IMG/VR virus record: IMGVR_UViG_3300031227_000128
Span: 1-41,393 of that record
DNA length: 41,393 nucleotides
From: a virus
Direction: 5' to 3' (one strand)
A model generated the notes under the pieces. That model searched no databases. It saw only the letters and a program-made list of their open reading frames with translations, and had not been told where the DNA came from. A program made the translations under genes and the position numbers. Shown one piece after another: positions 8,162-16,924 of the stretch. Within the stretch, counting starts at the first letter, position 1; each line of letters opens with the position of its first letter.

Positions 8162-9889
8162 TCAATTGAACACGTTCTGGTTGCTTCGGTATCGAAGAAT
8201 ATAGTCATGAGACCCATTAGGTGTATCGACCGAGACCAAGCCCTCTACAGTCACCGTAGGAACGGTTTTGTCTGCTCCGTCATAACTGTAACTAAAAACG
8301 TCGGCAGTAAAAGCCAAAGGATTACGCAGAGCTAACTTTGTGCCAGTGCCTACCTTAATCGTATCTCCTGTGACTGTTCCTGCGACAGCACTTAGGGTTG
8401 CAGAGGTCAGTTGACTATATCCATAAGTGCAATCAATTTGTTCTGTACCCGTCCCTGCAAAGGTCAGCACTTCCGTTCGAGTTTGACCGCGACTGTCAGT
8501 GCCTATAAGAGTGAGTACTAAACCAGCTGTGATAGACGAATCAGAGTCAGTTAGTCTTACACAAATATTACGAGAGCAATCCGGCTGGTTACGTACTGTG
8601 AGTGCACCATTGACGGGTTCTACCGGCTCAACTAACTTATCCATAGACGAAGTAGGTGGGTTGGTAAAAACGTCCTCACAGGTGATGGCATCATTCACGC
8701 CCCCCATTGCTCCATCAAAGTAAGAATGAACACAACCAGTAATTATATTGTCTTTGAATGTGATCGTAGGTTGCAAACCGGTAAGTCCGTGCCTAAAACC
8801 ATATTCAGTGTCTGTGAATATATTATCGGTTATAATTGAAGTCGTGCCGCTAAAGTATAAACCATAATAGGGATCAACGCCGGCGGAGACTCCTCTGGAT
8901 ATATTACCATTAAAAACAGTTAAAGTAGCTCCGCCTATGAAATAATTACCTTTTGAAGCGTCAGTAGTGTTGTTATTCCACGCAATACATCCTTCCACCA
9001 CATTCGCGTAATTTACATTTCCTATTTTATTCATCGAGAGGCCAGTCATACCATTAGAACCAAACGAGCATTGTATTACCGAGGTTTCAAAGCACCCTCC
9101 CATGCGTAGTCCATCTTGCCCATTCCCTGCAAAATAACAGTTTTGCAAATAACACTCTTCTGAGGATAAGTACATACCATGTCCATCGCTCAACTCAAAC
9201 AGAGAATCTGTTACTCGAAGGCCCCATACCCGATGACCAGCAACGTCATTAGACGCAGTGCCATCTGGATCAACCTCTGCTACCCCAAGCACCGCGGCAC
9301 AGCCGGAGTGGTACATGCTGAACACTCGATCAATCTGGATGTCCATGATTCCCGCGGATGTGCCATACATGAATATTCCGTGACCGCCTTGGGCCCCAGT
9401 CTGATTATCCCGGTTGCCATTAAGGGTAAAATTACTGATCTCTATAAAGGATGCGGAGTGAGGCCCGTTATAAAAAATCATACCACCATTGGTCAAGGTA
9501 GTATTATCGGCCAGCTTAATTACCACTCCGCCGTTGTTGGAGTTTCCATTCCCTGTGCCGCGAAATTTAATATCTCGGTAAATTGTAATCCCATCAGATA
9601 TCAAATAATTTCCCGGAAGCAAGATAACCACCCCACCAACTCCAGAAGCAACAGTCTTGTCAATCGCTGACTGAATTTCCACGTTATCCGCTGTTCCGTT
9701 GCAGCGATAATCCGCCACCACTTGCGCCCCGGCAGTCGAATCACTGGCCGCCACCGAAAGGATCGCTCCTGGTGTGGAGCCAAACAGATCGTTGCGGCCG
9801 CTGCCGAAAAAGTCATTATAATTACTGGCATGGGCACCTGTCCCCAGGAGCATCGCCACCATCAGCCATAGAAGGGTTATCCGTTTCAT
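8162..9889 (-). CDS. Tailspike-like right-handed beta-helix protein with signal peptide
   Basis: 575 aa. Residues 1-21 form a Sec-type signal (KRITLLWLMVAMLLGTGAHA, likely cut after AHA). Residues about 60-110 hold the entry to a pectate-lyase-like helix (DNVEIQSAIDKTVASG, then VVILLPGNYLISDGITIYRD). Many coil repeats follow, rich in Asn and Gly with short aliphatic strands, to about residue 400. A C-terminal domain (about 410-575) may trimerise or bind a receptor. No catalytic residues can be named. The fold is the usual one for polysaccharide-degrading tailspikes. The signal peptide and the AT-richer sequence than the neighbours suggest a transferred gene. AAAGGA lies 8 bases before the ATG. 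Confidence 0.7.
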   Translation of the reverse strand: MKRITLLWLMVAMLLGTGAHASNYNDFFGSGRNDLFGSTPGAILSVAASDSTAGAQVVADYRCNGTADNVEIQSAIDKTVASGVGGVVILLPGNYLISDGITIYRDIKFRGTGNGNSNNGGVVIKLADNTTLTNGGMIFYNGPHSASFIEISNFTLNGNRDNQTGAQGGHGIFMYGTSAGIMDIQIDRVFSMYHSGCAAVLGVAEVDPDGTASNDVAGHRVWGLRVTDSLFELSDGHGMYLSSEECYLQNCYFAGNGQDGLRMGGCFETSVIQCSFGSNGMTGLSMNKIGNVNYANVVEGCIAWNNNTTDASKGNYFIGGATLTVFNGNISRGVSAGVDPYYGLYFSGTTSIITDNIFTDTEYGFRHGLTGLQPTITFKDNIITGCVHSYFDGAMGGVNDAITCEDVFTNPPTSSMDKLVEPVEPVNGALTVRNQPDCSRNICVRLTDSDSSITAGLVLTLIGTDSRGQTRTEVLTFAGTGTEQIDCTYGYSQLTSATLSAVAGTVTGDTIKVGTGTKLALRNPLAFTADVFSYSYDGADKTVPTVTVEGLVSVDTPNGSHDYILRYRSNQNVFN

Positions 9890-9899
9890 GTGTGGTCCT

Positions 9900-10682
9900 T
9901 TAAAAAGATCCGGCAGGGGCCGTAAGCGGATCCCCTACCGGATGTACAGAGTGTTTCGTTTTCGCTAATTCAAAATGATCCGCCAGCCAGGCCAGCGGTC
10001 GGTTCTGTTCGGGTCCGTCCCCGCGTTGGAACCGGGCTCCTAGTTCCGCCCGGGCCCGCAACATCGTTTTCTCACCCACCCCGTTCACCCTCTGTTTGCG
10101 GAACAGGTGCCCGCACAGCACATCCCGCGGTACCAGGGTCCGTCCGCCACTGAGCCAGATCTTCAGAGCCCATTCCGCTCCCAGGTTGCCGTACCGACCC
10201 AGGGATTCGTCACAGCCCTCCAGCTGGAGGTAGCGGCTCTTCTGGATCATCCACCCGCAACCGATCGAGGCACAGGTTTCGGCGATGTCCGGGTCATCCA
10301 GGGTAAAATCCCCTACCGCCAGGATCGCAAGATCCGGCAGCAACGTCACAAATCCGAACCCCTTTTCGGTCATCTCCAGCTGAGGAGTTGTCCGCAGCTC
10401 ACGGATCCGGCACACGGCCATGTCCTGCTCTCGATCGCAGACCTCTTTTAGACGGGTGTCCCAGCCCGGGGTCATCAGGCAGTGCCCATCCAACTTGAAC
10501 AGATACTTCCCGGTCGCGTCGGCCGCCATACGATTGAGCAGGGCCCGCATCCCATCCCCGGTATCATCACACTGCACCAACAGCTCGATGGGCCCCTCGG
10601 CGGTGTCGGTCAGGTTGTCCAGGGTTTGCTTCAGATGCGCCTCGAACAGGTCCGAGATCATTACGGTTACTAACTCACTCAT
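9900..10682 (-). CDS. GT-A family glycosyltransferase (GT2-like)
   Basis: 260 aa. The sequence shows the GT-A layout: N-terminal strand/helix region, acidic nucleotide-sugar site (YLFKLDGHCLMTPGWD, residues about 60-76) in place of a plain DxD, and a downstream segment (GCGWMIQKSRYLQLEGCDESLGRYGNLGAEWALKIW) like the acceptor/catalytic region with Glu-Trp of polypeptide-type and GT2 enzymes. The ATG lies directly against the stop of the upstream gene (TAAATG), so the two transferases are translationally coupled. Being in the virion operon, it may modify capsid, fibre or host surface sugars. The substrate cannot be read from the sequence. Confidence 0.68.
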   Translation of the reverse strand: MSELVTVMISDLFEAHLKQTLDNLTDTAEGPIELLVQCDDTGDGMRALLNRMAADATGKYLFKLDGHCLMTPGWDTRLKEVCDREQDMAVCRIRELRTTPQLEMTEKGFGFVTLLPDLAILAVGDFTLDDPDIAETCASIGCGWMIQKSRYLQLEGCDESLGRYGNLGAEWALKIWLSGGRTLVPRDVLCGHLFRKQRVNGVGEKTMLRARAELGARFQRGDGPEQNRPLAWLADHFELAKTKHSVHPVGDPLTAPAGSF

Positions 10683-11420
10683 TTAAAAATTCCTATCCAA
10701 ATAGGAAGGTCTGTCTTTATTTGCATGGTCATCGCTGTTCCCAGCTAAGATACTTTCGACTTCCCTCCTTATTCTTTCCTGTAACAATTTTACATAAGGA
10801 TTTCGTTTCTTCGTTTTTTGACAAGAGATTGCGCCAATTAAACAAGGGTGTTCGGAAAAGTCCACTATCTGCCTGTCCCTGGGAATCACATATCCTTTTT
10901 TTTCGGTTCTTGCCATTTTTAAAGCCAGCATATAATCACAATTTGCCATACTGTCTAAAAAATCTTCCTTTTGAAAATGAAGATATTCCGTATGAAACGC
11001 AACCGTTCCTGCCCCTAAAACGGGGAATTGAATTAATTCATCTTGCACCCATTGGCAATTCACTCGCTGCGTACAATCGAAGGTCCTTCCATGCAGTGAT
11101 ATTACGGCCTGGTTTGATAATTTATCCAACCAACCTGACATGAAATCCACATAATCATTGGGATAATGAATGTCATCATCACAAAGAAGATAAACAGCAG
11201 ACTTGTATTGTTCAGCCCAGGTCAGACGTGATGTATCATGCAACATATTCATAGGATCAATTTCTGCTTTTACATTGGAATATTCATTGATCCAATCTGG
11301 CATATGCTGATACCCGCTAAAGCACACATGAAATATATCGACTTGGGGCGCTAAGGTCCTGACAACCTCTCTGGCGACGGGTTCTCTACCCAGCAATGTT
11401 GACATAGCCATAACGCGCAT
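10683..11420 (-). CDS. Putative glycosyltransferase with DDD motif
   Basis: 245 aa. Opens MRVMAMSTLLGREPVAREVV, and at about residues 75-90 shows an acidic triplet in the right setting for a GT-A nucleotide-sugar site (VYLLCDDDIHYPNDYVDFM). A downstream Cys/Trp-containing region (GRTFDCTQRVNCQW) and a Lys/Arg-rich C-terminus follow. The DNA is clearly AT-richer than its neighbours, suggesting recent acquisition. A perfect 10-bp hairpin (11451-11475) lies just upstream. Together with the next gene it forms a two-transferase cassette inserted between the head fibre gene and the tailspike. Confidence 0.6.
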   Translation of the reverse strand: MRVMAMSTLLGREPVAREVVRTLAPQVDIFHVCFSGYQHMPDWINEYSNVKAEIDPMNMLHDTSRLTWAEQYKSAVYLLCDDDIHYPNDYVDFMSGWLDKLSNQAVISLHGRTFDCTQRVNCQWVQDELIQFPVLGAGTVAFHTEYLHFQKEDFLDSMANCDYMLALKMARTEKKGYVIPRDRQIVDFSEHPCLIGAISCQKTKKRNPYVKLLQERIRREVESILAGNSDDHANKDRPSYLDRNF

Positions 11421-11450
11421 AAGTTCGTATCTCCAGAACCACAGGGGATC

Positions 11451-11475
11451 GGCAGAGGGGTATGGCCCCTCTGCC
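11451..11475 (-). other. Intergenic hairpin (10-bp perfect stem, 5-nt loop)
   Basis: GGCAGAGGGG and CCCCTCTGCC flank a 5-base loop between the head fibre gene and the glycosyltransferase gene. There is no U-run after it on either strand, so it is more likely an mRNA-stability or processing element than a terminator. Confidence 0.7.
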
Positions 11476-11500
11476 TGAAATCCCGCATGGTCAAAAAGGT

Positions 11501-12481
11501 TTAGTCGTCGCGGTCGGCGATGACCCGAATATAGTCACAAATCAAGGCTTCGGCGTTAGCGCCGCCGGCCTTGACACTCAAGGCCAGATGCATCTCGGCC
11601 AGCCCCGCAATGGTAATATCCACCACATCATAGGCCGTACCATTAACGTACGGGGTGATCTTGCCGGTGACTCCATCGTTGAAATCGTAGGCAAAGCCCA
11701 GCCGGTACCAGGTGGCACTGACGTAGGCGACCATGTCGGAGTTTTCGTCCTGGTCCGTCAGGTTGGAAGCGATGAACTCCCAGTACATGTTGGCGTCGCA
11801 CTTGTAGAACCCGGCCCCATCGAAGCTGTCCGCCGGCCCGGCACCATCATCCTTCATAATATCCACCGTGATCAGGTCACTGATCCCGACAAACAGGTTG
11901 GCGGCGTTGGTAGCCGCTTCGGTGCATTTCACCCGGGCCTCAAAGAATAACTTTTTGTCCGTCTGGAACTTGAACCACTCGGCAATCGAGCCCATAGTAG
12001 AGGCATCGTTGTTGGTCGCATCCGAGGTGAGCGTGACATAGCCGTCCAGGTTGTCGCCGGTAGCCATGGTCCCGGAACCATCGTCTGCCAGGACGAACTC
12101 ATTGGTCGCATCGACGGTATCCTGGAACTCACAGAAGTACTCTACCGGGGGCAGACCGCGACTCATCGAGTCACCGCCGGTATTAAACACGATGGTATTC
12201 ACCGCCGGGGTCATTCCTATACACATTACGCGGGTTGTCTTACCAATGACATAGACATCGACAGAGTTCGCCGCAGACCAGAATTCCACCAATCCGTTCG
12301 TCAGCGCCTCAAAGACACTGGTGATGATCGGGTTGGTCAGCGCCGTCGCCGCCCCATCATCGTAGATGGTGGCGTCGGTATCGGTGCCCGCTGTTTTGAC
12401 GATGACCTGCAGGTCGTCGGTGACTACCGCCCCGCGTTCGTCCAGCACTTGAAAATAATATTTCTTTAATCCGTTCGACAT
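11501..12481 (-). CDS. Head fibre / decoration-like protein with lectin-like C-terminus
   Basis: 326 aa. The N-terminal 110 residues look like a capsid-anchoring beta domain (KKYYFQVLDERGAVVTDDLQV...). The C-terminal part (about 120-326) resembles a concanavalin/jelly-roll lectin domain with repeated beta strands (WFKFQTDKKLFFEARVKC, YVSATWYRLGFAYDF, YVNGTAYDVVDIT). It lies directly after the major capsid gene with a GGAG ribosome site, the usual place for decoration or head-fibre proteins. A receptor-binding or surface role is possible. No specific family assigned. Confidence 0.6.
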   Translation of the reverse strand: MSNGLKKYYFQVLDERGAVVTDDLQVIVKTAGTDTDATIYDDGAATALTNPIITSVFEALTNGLVEFWSAANSVDVYVIGKTTRVMCIGMTPAVNTIVFNTGGDSMSRGLPPVEYFCEFQDTVDATNEFVLADDGSGTMATGDNLDGYVTLTSDATNNDASTMGSIAEWFKFQTDKKLFFEARVKCTEAATNAANLFVGISDLITVDIMKDDGAGPADSFDGAGFYKCDANMYWEFIASNLTDQDENSDMVAYVSATWYRLGFAYDFNDGVTGKITPYVNGTAYDVVDITIAGLAEMHLALSVKAGGANAEALICDYIRVIADRDD

Positions 12482-12536
12482 TGTATTTCTCCTTCAGGGA
12501 GGTTACTGGTTTTGTTTTCGTACTGGGCCAAAGTTT

Positions 12537-12562
12537 CCCGCCCCCGCAGGTACGGGGACGGG
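12537..12562 (-). other. Strong hairpin just after the major capsid gene
   Basis: Ten-base-pair stem (one G-U pair) with a 6-base loop, about 20 bases after the capsid stop codon. It is not followed by a T-run. It probably protects or processes capsid mRNA, giving different levels for the capsid and downstream genes. Confidence 0.7.
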
Positions 12563-12582
12563 AGTTGGTTTCACAAAGCGGA

Positions 12583-13749
12583 TTAGGAATCCAGGACCAT
12601 CGCCGTATCGATCGGGATAACCCCGAAGTCCTCATCGTTGAACTCGGTTTTTTCAGCCGCCATGATGATATTCAGGGCGACACCGAAGATGTTGTCGTAA
12701 TCATCCGTTTCCTCGACCCACTTGATGTTACGTCCAACCGCATGCACGGCCGCCTGGGCTCCGCAGAACAGGGCCCGGCCGACGGTGATCGCGCTGTAAC
12801 AGGGGTCAGTGGATACGTCGAAGTACTCGCTCGCGGTCGCGCCACCGGCTCCGAGACGGGATTCGATCTTTTCCCATTCGTGGACAATCACACCATCCCA
12901 GACGCCTTCGGCCCCGGAGAAGAGCGGATTGTCCTCACCGCGGATATTGGCATCGGACTGCGCCGCGATCCAGGCTGCCTCACCCTTGAGGGCCTTCATC
13001 TGCAGCGGATGTACGAAGCACACATACCAGTTCTTGCCCTTGTAATGGATAGGCCGGATCTTGGGATACCCGCCCGCGGCACCCAGTTGGGCTTTGCGTT
13101 TCACCCAGGTGAGTACCTGGGTCCCAAACAGGTTGTTGGTGGCAGAATCGATCAACGCGTCGGTGGTAACCGACTCGACTACGCCGCCGGTCGTCTGTCC
13201 GCCCCGCCATATCCGGTTGGTACTGGGAGCGTTCCGGGCCAGGGTGGCCACGGCGTTAGGCAGTCCCGAGAGGGCCAGCAGGGTGTCCAGGTCCATGGTC
13301 TGAGCGAGCCAGTTACCCAGGGCAATCTTGGCATCCTCGCGGATGGACACCTCGGTCCGGAATTCGGTGATGTCATCGACACTCACCGCATGACGCCGCA
13401 GATGCACTTCCGGGCTAAAGGTGTAGTACGACAGAGCTTCCTCACTGTCTTTGAGGCGTTGGCTGTCTGCCTTCCCAGATCCAACCAAGGGGCTGAGGAT
13501 CCGGATGTCCACCGACCCGCGTCGTTTGGCCTTGGGCTCGGTCTTCAAGGTAACAATCGACTGGGTACCATTGCTGATATCCACCCCCTTGCTGCCCTGT
13601 CCACCGGTACGGCTGTCCGTGTCACCCATTTGGCGACCGATAAATTTCGAGAAAAACATGTTGTCTTGCGCCCACAGCCAGGCTTTCTGCGCATAGGCAG
13701 AACGCACCAGTTTTGGGTGAGAGGCAGCGGTTATAGTTGTTTGTGCCAT
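12583..13749 (-). CDS. Major capsid protein, N4-gp56 / Phage_capsid_3-type
   Basis: 388 aa. The arrangement fits N4-gp56-type major capsid proteins: an N-terminal arm (YAQKAWLWAQDNMFFSKFIGRQMGD), a Gly-rich stretch, a segment with the family-style RHAVSVDDITEFRTE pattern (about 125-140), then LAQTMDLDTLLALSG and a long alpha/beta core. Other typical signs are GVWDGVIVHEWEKI and ALFCGAQAAVHAVG towards the C-terminus. GGAG lies 8 bases before ATG 13749. It follows the scaffold-like gene and precedes the decoration gene. Confident as capsid; subfamily by pattern. Confidence 0.78.
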   Translation of the reverse strand: MAQTTITAASHPKLVRSAYAQKAWLWAQDNMFFSKFIGRQMGDTDSRTGGQGSKGVDISNGTQSIVTLKTEPKAKRRGSVDIRILSPLVGSGKADSQRLKDSEEALSYYTFSPEVHLRRHAVSVDDITEFRTEVSIREDAKIALGNWLAQTMDLDTLLALSGLPNAVATLARNAPSTNRIWRGGQTTGGVVESVTTDALIDSATNNLFGTQVLTWVKRKAQLGAAGGYPKIRPIHYKGKNWYVCFVHPLQMKALKGEAAWIAAQSDANIRGEDNPLFSGAEGVWDGVIVHEWEKIESRLGAGGATASEYFDVSTDPCYSAITVGRALFCGAQAAVHAVGRNIKWVEETDDYDNIFGVALNIIMAAEKTEFNDEDFGVIPIDTAMVLDS

Positions 13750-13778
13750 CAGTAGTCTCCAATCATAAAGTTAACCAG

Positions 13779-14843
13779 CTATCCCCCGCCGCGGATCTGG
13801 GACAACAGATGATCGATTTGGGCCGGATCGTCCAGCTGCATAATGGCAGCAGCCAGCCGATCCACCTGATAATCATTGAGATTGTCCGCAGGTGCCGGAG
13901 CGGTATTCGCCGGTAAGGTTTGAGTTCGCATCCCCGTGGGCGGCGGTGCCGCGCGTCCGACCACCGGGGCCGGATCTGGGGTGTTAGGGACGGCCGCCGC
14001 TTTCGCTTTGGCCAGGGTATACGCCATCTTGGCAGCGCCGGCGGGTGTACGCGCCGACATAATCTTCTGAAACGAAGCGGGATCCTGGCGGATCTCTCCG
14101 GCGACTTCGGCGGTCAGGACACCTTCATAGTCGTCGTACAGGTCATTGCCAGCCATGTCCGTGGCGACCAGGAAATCCTGGACCGCCTGGGTCTGTTCCT
14201 GCTGTTGCTGCTGGTTTTCGTAACGAAGCATCTCGATCTGATACTGCCCGTATTCCTCGGTCTGTTTCCGGGTCGGAATATCATCCGGAGCCAAGGCTTC
14301 CAACGGATTTACCGGGGGCCCAGATGGCTCGGCCGGGGCCGCCGGAGGGGCAGCGACAGGCGGAGTAGGCAAGGGCCGGTCCATAGCCGCTATCTTAGCC
14401 TTCAGGGCAGCGTTCTCCGCCTCCGCGGCCCGGAACTTGTCCCGATTCCGTTGTTTCGCGGCGTACAAGCCACGCTCCCGCTCATTGAACTGGGTCGGAT
14501 CCAACTCATCGGTTGGATCGGCCGCCGGGTCAGGGGTGGTCGGGGTGGTCGGGGTGGTCGGGACCGGAACTGGCTCCTCTTCCGGGGCCAGTTTGGGCTC
14601 CGGGGTCGGGGTCGGGGACGGGGCCGGGGACGGTTTTGGGTCGGGTTTGGGGTCGGGGTCCGGAGGATTCTCCAGTGCCTCTAACGCGGCCTCAGGATCC
14701 AGATCGTCCAGGTCGGGGTCGGGGTCGGGGTCGGGCTTGTAGCCTTCCGGCGGCTCCGGATTGGCCAGGATGTCGCCCACCACCGTATCGATCGCTTGTT
14801 CGTCTTCGTTCACAGTACCCTCGGTTTCTTTAGGGTCAGCCAT
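13779..14843 (-). CDS. Scaffolding-like protein with acidic Pro-rich N-terminus
   Basis: 354 aa from ATG 14843 (a GTG three bases earlier is less likely; GGAG lies upstream). Residues 1-120 are Asp/Pro-rich, including PDPDPDPDLDDLD and a PTTPTTPTTP run encoded by a GGTCGGGGT microsatellite. A helical Gln-rich segment (about 125-165, 200-230) and an Ala-rich C-terminal end follow, with a basic helix-type terminus (NLNDYQVDRLAAAIMQL). Placed between portal and capsid, acidic, helical and low complexity: the normal profile of internal scaffolds. The Pro-Thr tract resembles one in the giant protein. No protease domain is seen. Confidence 0.65.
   Translation of the reverse strand: MADPKETEGTVNEDEQAIDTVVGDILANPEPPEGYKPDPDPDPDLDDLDPEAALEALENPPDPDPKPDPKPSPAPSPTPTPEPKLAPEEEPVPVPTTPTTPTTPDPAADPTDELDPTQFNERERGLYAAKQRNRDKFRAAEAENAALKAKIAAMDRPLPTPPVAAPPAAPAEPSGPPVNPLEALAPDDIPTRKQTEEYGQYQIEMLRYENQQQQQEQTQAVQDFLVATDMAGNDLYDDYEGVLTAEVAGEIRQDPASFQKIMSARTPAGAAKMAYTLAKAKAAAVPNTPDPAPVVGRAAPPPTGMRTQTLPANTAPAPADNLNDYQVDRLAAAIMQLDDPAQIDHLLSQIRGGG
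14535..14565. repeat. Nine-base microsatellite in the scaffold gene (Pro-Thr-Thr repeat)
   Basis: GGTCGGGGTGGTCGGGGTGG and neighbours encode PTTPTTPTTP. Matches the array in the giant gene. In-frame slippage expected. Confidence 0.75.
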
Positions 14844-14866
14844 CACAAATCTCCATCACATCTTGA

Positions 14867-14928
14867 CTGGCGCTTCTGCCCGCCAGGAGCCTACCGACGT
14901 TAATCCGGCGTCGGGCCGGGACCCGGCC
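14867..14928 (-). other. Cluster of three small hairpins between portal and scaffold genes
   Basis: Inverted repeats occur at 14867-14886 (CTGGCG/CGCCAG), 14894-14914 (CCGACG/CGTCGG) and 14914-14928 (GGCCGGGACCCGGCC, nearly loopless). They fill most of the 110-base gap between the portal stop and the scaffold start. None has a T-run. The likely use is differential mRNA processing between head genes. Confidence 0.55.
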
Positions 14929-14953
14929 AAACGTGACCGGGAACGATATTGTT

Positions 14954-16903
14954 CTACCCCGCAGGCAATAGCTGCTGGGCAGACGATTGATTCATTAAGC
15001 GCGGATCCCGCCGCTGGAGCGGGTTATCATCCTTGGGGCTGTTCCCTTTCGGGGATCCGGGAGATCCGCCTCCTCCTTCGCCAGGCATACCGCCCTCCAA
15101 TTCCATCTGGGCCAGCATCGCGCGGCGTTCCTCGATCTTGGCGATCAACTGTTCACGGCGCGGATGGTCGCTCATCTCCAGGATGTCGATCGCATCGAGC
15201 TCCGCCCCCAGAGCCGGCATCTTCTCTGCCATACCCAGCAGGTTATTTAGCTGCTCGCGGCGTTGGGTAGGCTGACTGATATCCTCGGAGACCTTGAGCC
15301 CGTAGCGTCCCAGCCAGATCTCCTCGATCGCCTCGGGCCCCACCATCAGGTTGTTCTGGTCCACGATCTGGGAGATCTCTTGGGCGGAGTACACCTTGCG
15401 GCCGTTTTCATCGGGCCGCCGGATCCGCTCCACCAAATGCATATATTGTTGGTTTTGGGTAAAGTTGAAATGATCAAAGGGTCCCTCATTAGAGGTCAGC
15501 CCCTGTTCTCGCCTGGTCTTCAATGCTTCACCAGACTCCACGCCGGATCCTTCGGTTACGCCCCGGGTCGCGGTGTTGAGGTTGGTGATTTTCTCGAAAT
15601 CATCCTCCGCCAGGAGAGCCGCTTTGAGGTGGCCATCCGACAAATGGGTCGGTTCGATCTTATCGGGAGCTTTGTGGCCGGCAGCATACTCGCCCATGAA
15701 CCCAGCCCGACTGGAGTTGCGTTCGTAATTATCCAGCTGGTCGCCAACCAGGGTCCCTTTTTCATACTGCCAGCCGCTATTAGCAGACTGGTTCAAATGA
15801 TGCAGCAGCTGCGAGCGGCGTTTGTTCAGTTCCTGTTGCGGATCCTTCAGATTGTCCAACAGTCCCATCGGGTAGCCATCCAGCCAGTAGGGACAGTAAC
15901 GGAAGGCCGGGTATTCGCAGAGCCCGTTGAACGGGTCGCGTTTATAGCCCACCTCCAGCTCGTGGACCATGTCCGTATAATGCAGGGTGGGTACCTGCCG
16001 CTCGATGAGCACCAGAGGCTCCATCGATGCGGTCAGGGCCTTGGCGGCTTCCAGCTTATCGGTGGCATCCCAATACATATCCGTCTGCCGATTGAGCAGG
16101 AAGGTATGAGTCTTCCAGGTTTTGTACCAACACCGACGGAGCCGGTAGCGCCGGTTAGCCCCCCCGCGATGACGGTTTTCCCCGCCATGGCTGAAGGAGC
16201 TGGTCGAATAGTCATCCGTCTTGTTGGCGTTCTCGATCGCCCCCACCCGGACCTGGCCGCTGCGGGGCGTCAGTTCACCCAGGGATCCGCGGTAGTCATC
16301 GAGCTCGGCTTTCTTCTGCGGGTACAACAGCTTCAGTTGATCTATTTCGAGCCACCAGGATTGGAACAGAAATCGGTTGGGCGTCATAGGATCGTTGCGA
16401 TTGATATCATAGCCGCGATACATCGGGTCTTCGTTGATATCGAAACAGCTCCAGCTGCTGAAGCGGATGTCTCCATCCAGGATATCGTAGCTGTGATCCA
16501 GGTCGATGACGGACCACCATTTGCCCCCGATACACCCCATGAAGAATACTTCACTGTTGACAAAATCCCCATTCGGCCGGCTCATGTCCACACTATGGCG
16601 GCCCAGCTCGGTCAAGATGGTCGCAGCTCCTACTGTCCCCCCGCGTCGGGGGAGAATCGACAGGGACTCCCGATAACGTCGCTGATATCCACTGATCAAA
16701 TTAATGGTGGGCATGCACTTATTGAGCGTCAAGTGGGGACGGCCCTCTAGGTCCAACTGGACCAGGACGTCCTCATCCCATTGGTAGTCACCCCCAATGT
16801 AATATTGGAAGTTCTGCCGGAAGCGCACATTCTCCGCCTCGAGTCCGGCTTCGGACTCAATCCACCAGTCTTTGATCTCTTCGATCGTTTTTTTCTCGAC
16901 CAT
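14954..16903 (-). CDS. Portal protein (P22-like podoviral type)
   Basis: 649 aa, typical length for podoviral portals. The start MVEKKTIEEIKDWWIESEAG leads into a conserved early stretch (FRQNFQYYIGGDYQWDEDV ... LTLNKCMPTINLISGYQRRYR), the P22-like portal signature of Tyr/Gln-rich helices and ...N...SGYQRRYR. Later regions hold a stem/wing (YCPYWLDGYPMGLLDNLKDPQQELNKRRSQLLHHLNQ) ending near the clip. It lies between the small acidic gene and the scaffold. It forms the dodecameric DNA gate at one vertex. Family call from pattern. Confidence 0.82.
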   Translation of the reverse strand: MVEKKTIEEIKDWWIESEAGLEAENVRFRQNFQYYIGGDYQWDEDVLVQLDLEGRPHLTLNKCMPTINLISGYQRRYRESLSILPRRGGTVGAATILTELGRHSVDMSRPNGDFVNSEVFFMGCIGGKWWSVIDLDHSYDILDGDIRFSSWSCFDINEDPMYRGYDINRNDPMTPNRFLFQSWWLEIDQLKLLYPQKKAELDDYRGSLGELTPRSGQVRVGAIENANKTDDYSTSSFSHGGENRHRGGANRRYRLRRCWYKTWKTHTFLLNRQTDMYWDATDKLEAAKALTASMEPLVLIERQVPTLHYTDMVHELEVGYKRDPFNGLCEYPAFRYCPYWLDGYPMGLLDNLKDPQQELNKRRSQLLHHLNQSANSGWQYEKGTLVGDQLDNYERNSSRAGFMGEYAAGHKAPDKIEPTHLSDGHLKAALLAEDDFEKITNLNTATRGVTEGSGVESGEALKTRREQGLTSNEGPFDHFNFTQNQQYMHLVERIRRPDENGRKVYSAQEISQIVDQNNLMVGPEAIEEIWLGRYGLKVSEDISQPTQRREQLNNLLGMAEKMPALGAELDAIDILEMSDHPRREQLIAKIEERRAMLAQMELEGGMPGEGGGGSPGSPKGNSPKDDNPLQRRDPRLMNQSSAQQLLPAG

Positions 16904-16924
16904 CGGGAGTCACCGCCTTCGGGT

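Noticed and set aside
12481-13755. 424-codon plus-strand ORF opposite the major capsid gene
   Set aside because: Mirror of the capsid gene; composition and position show it is not real.
15263-16750. 495-codon plus-strand ORF opposite the portal gene
   Set aside because: Shadow of the portal frame; no ribosome site or recognisable domain.
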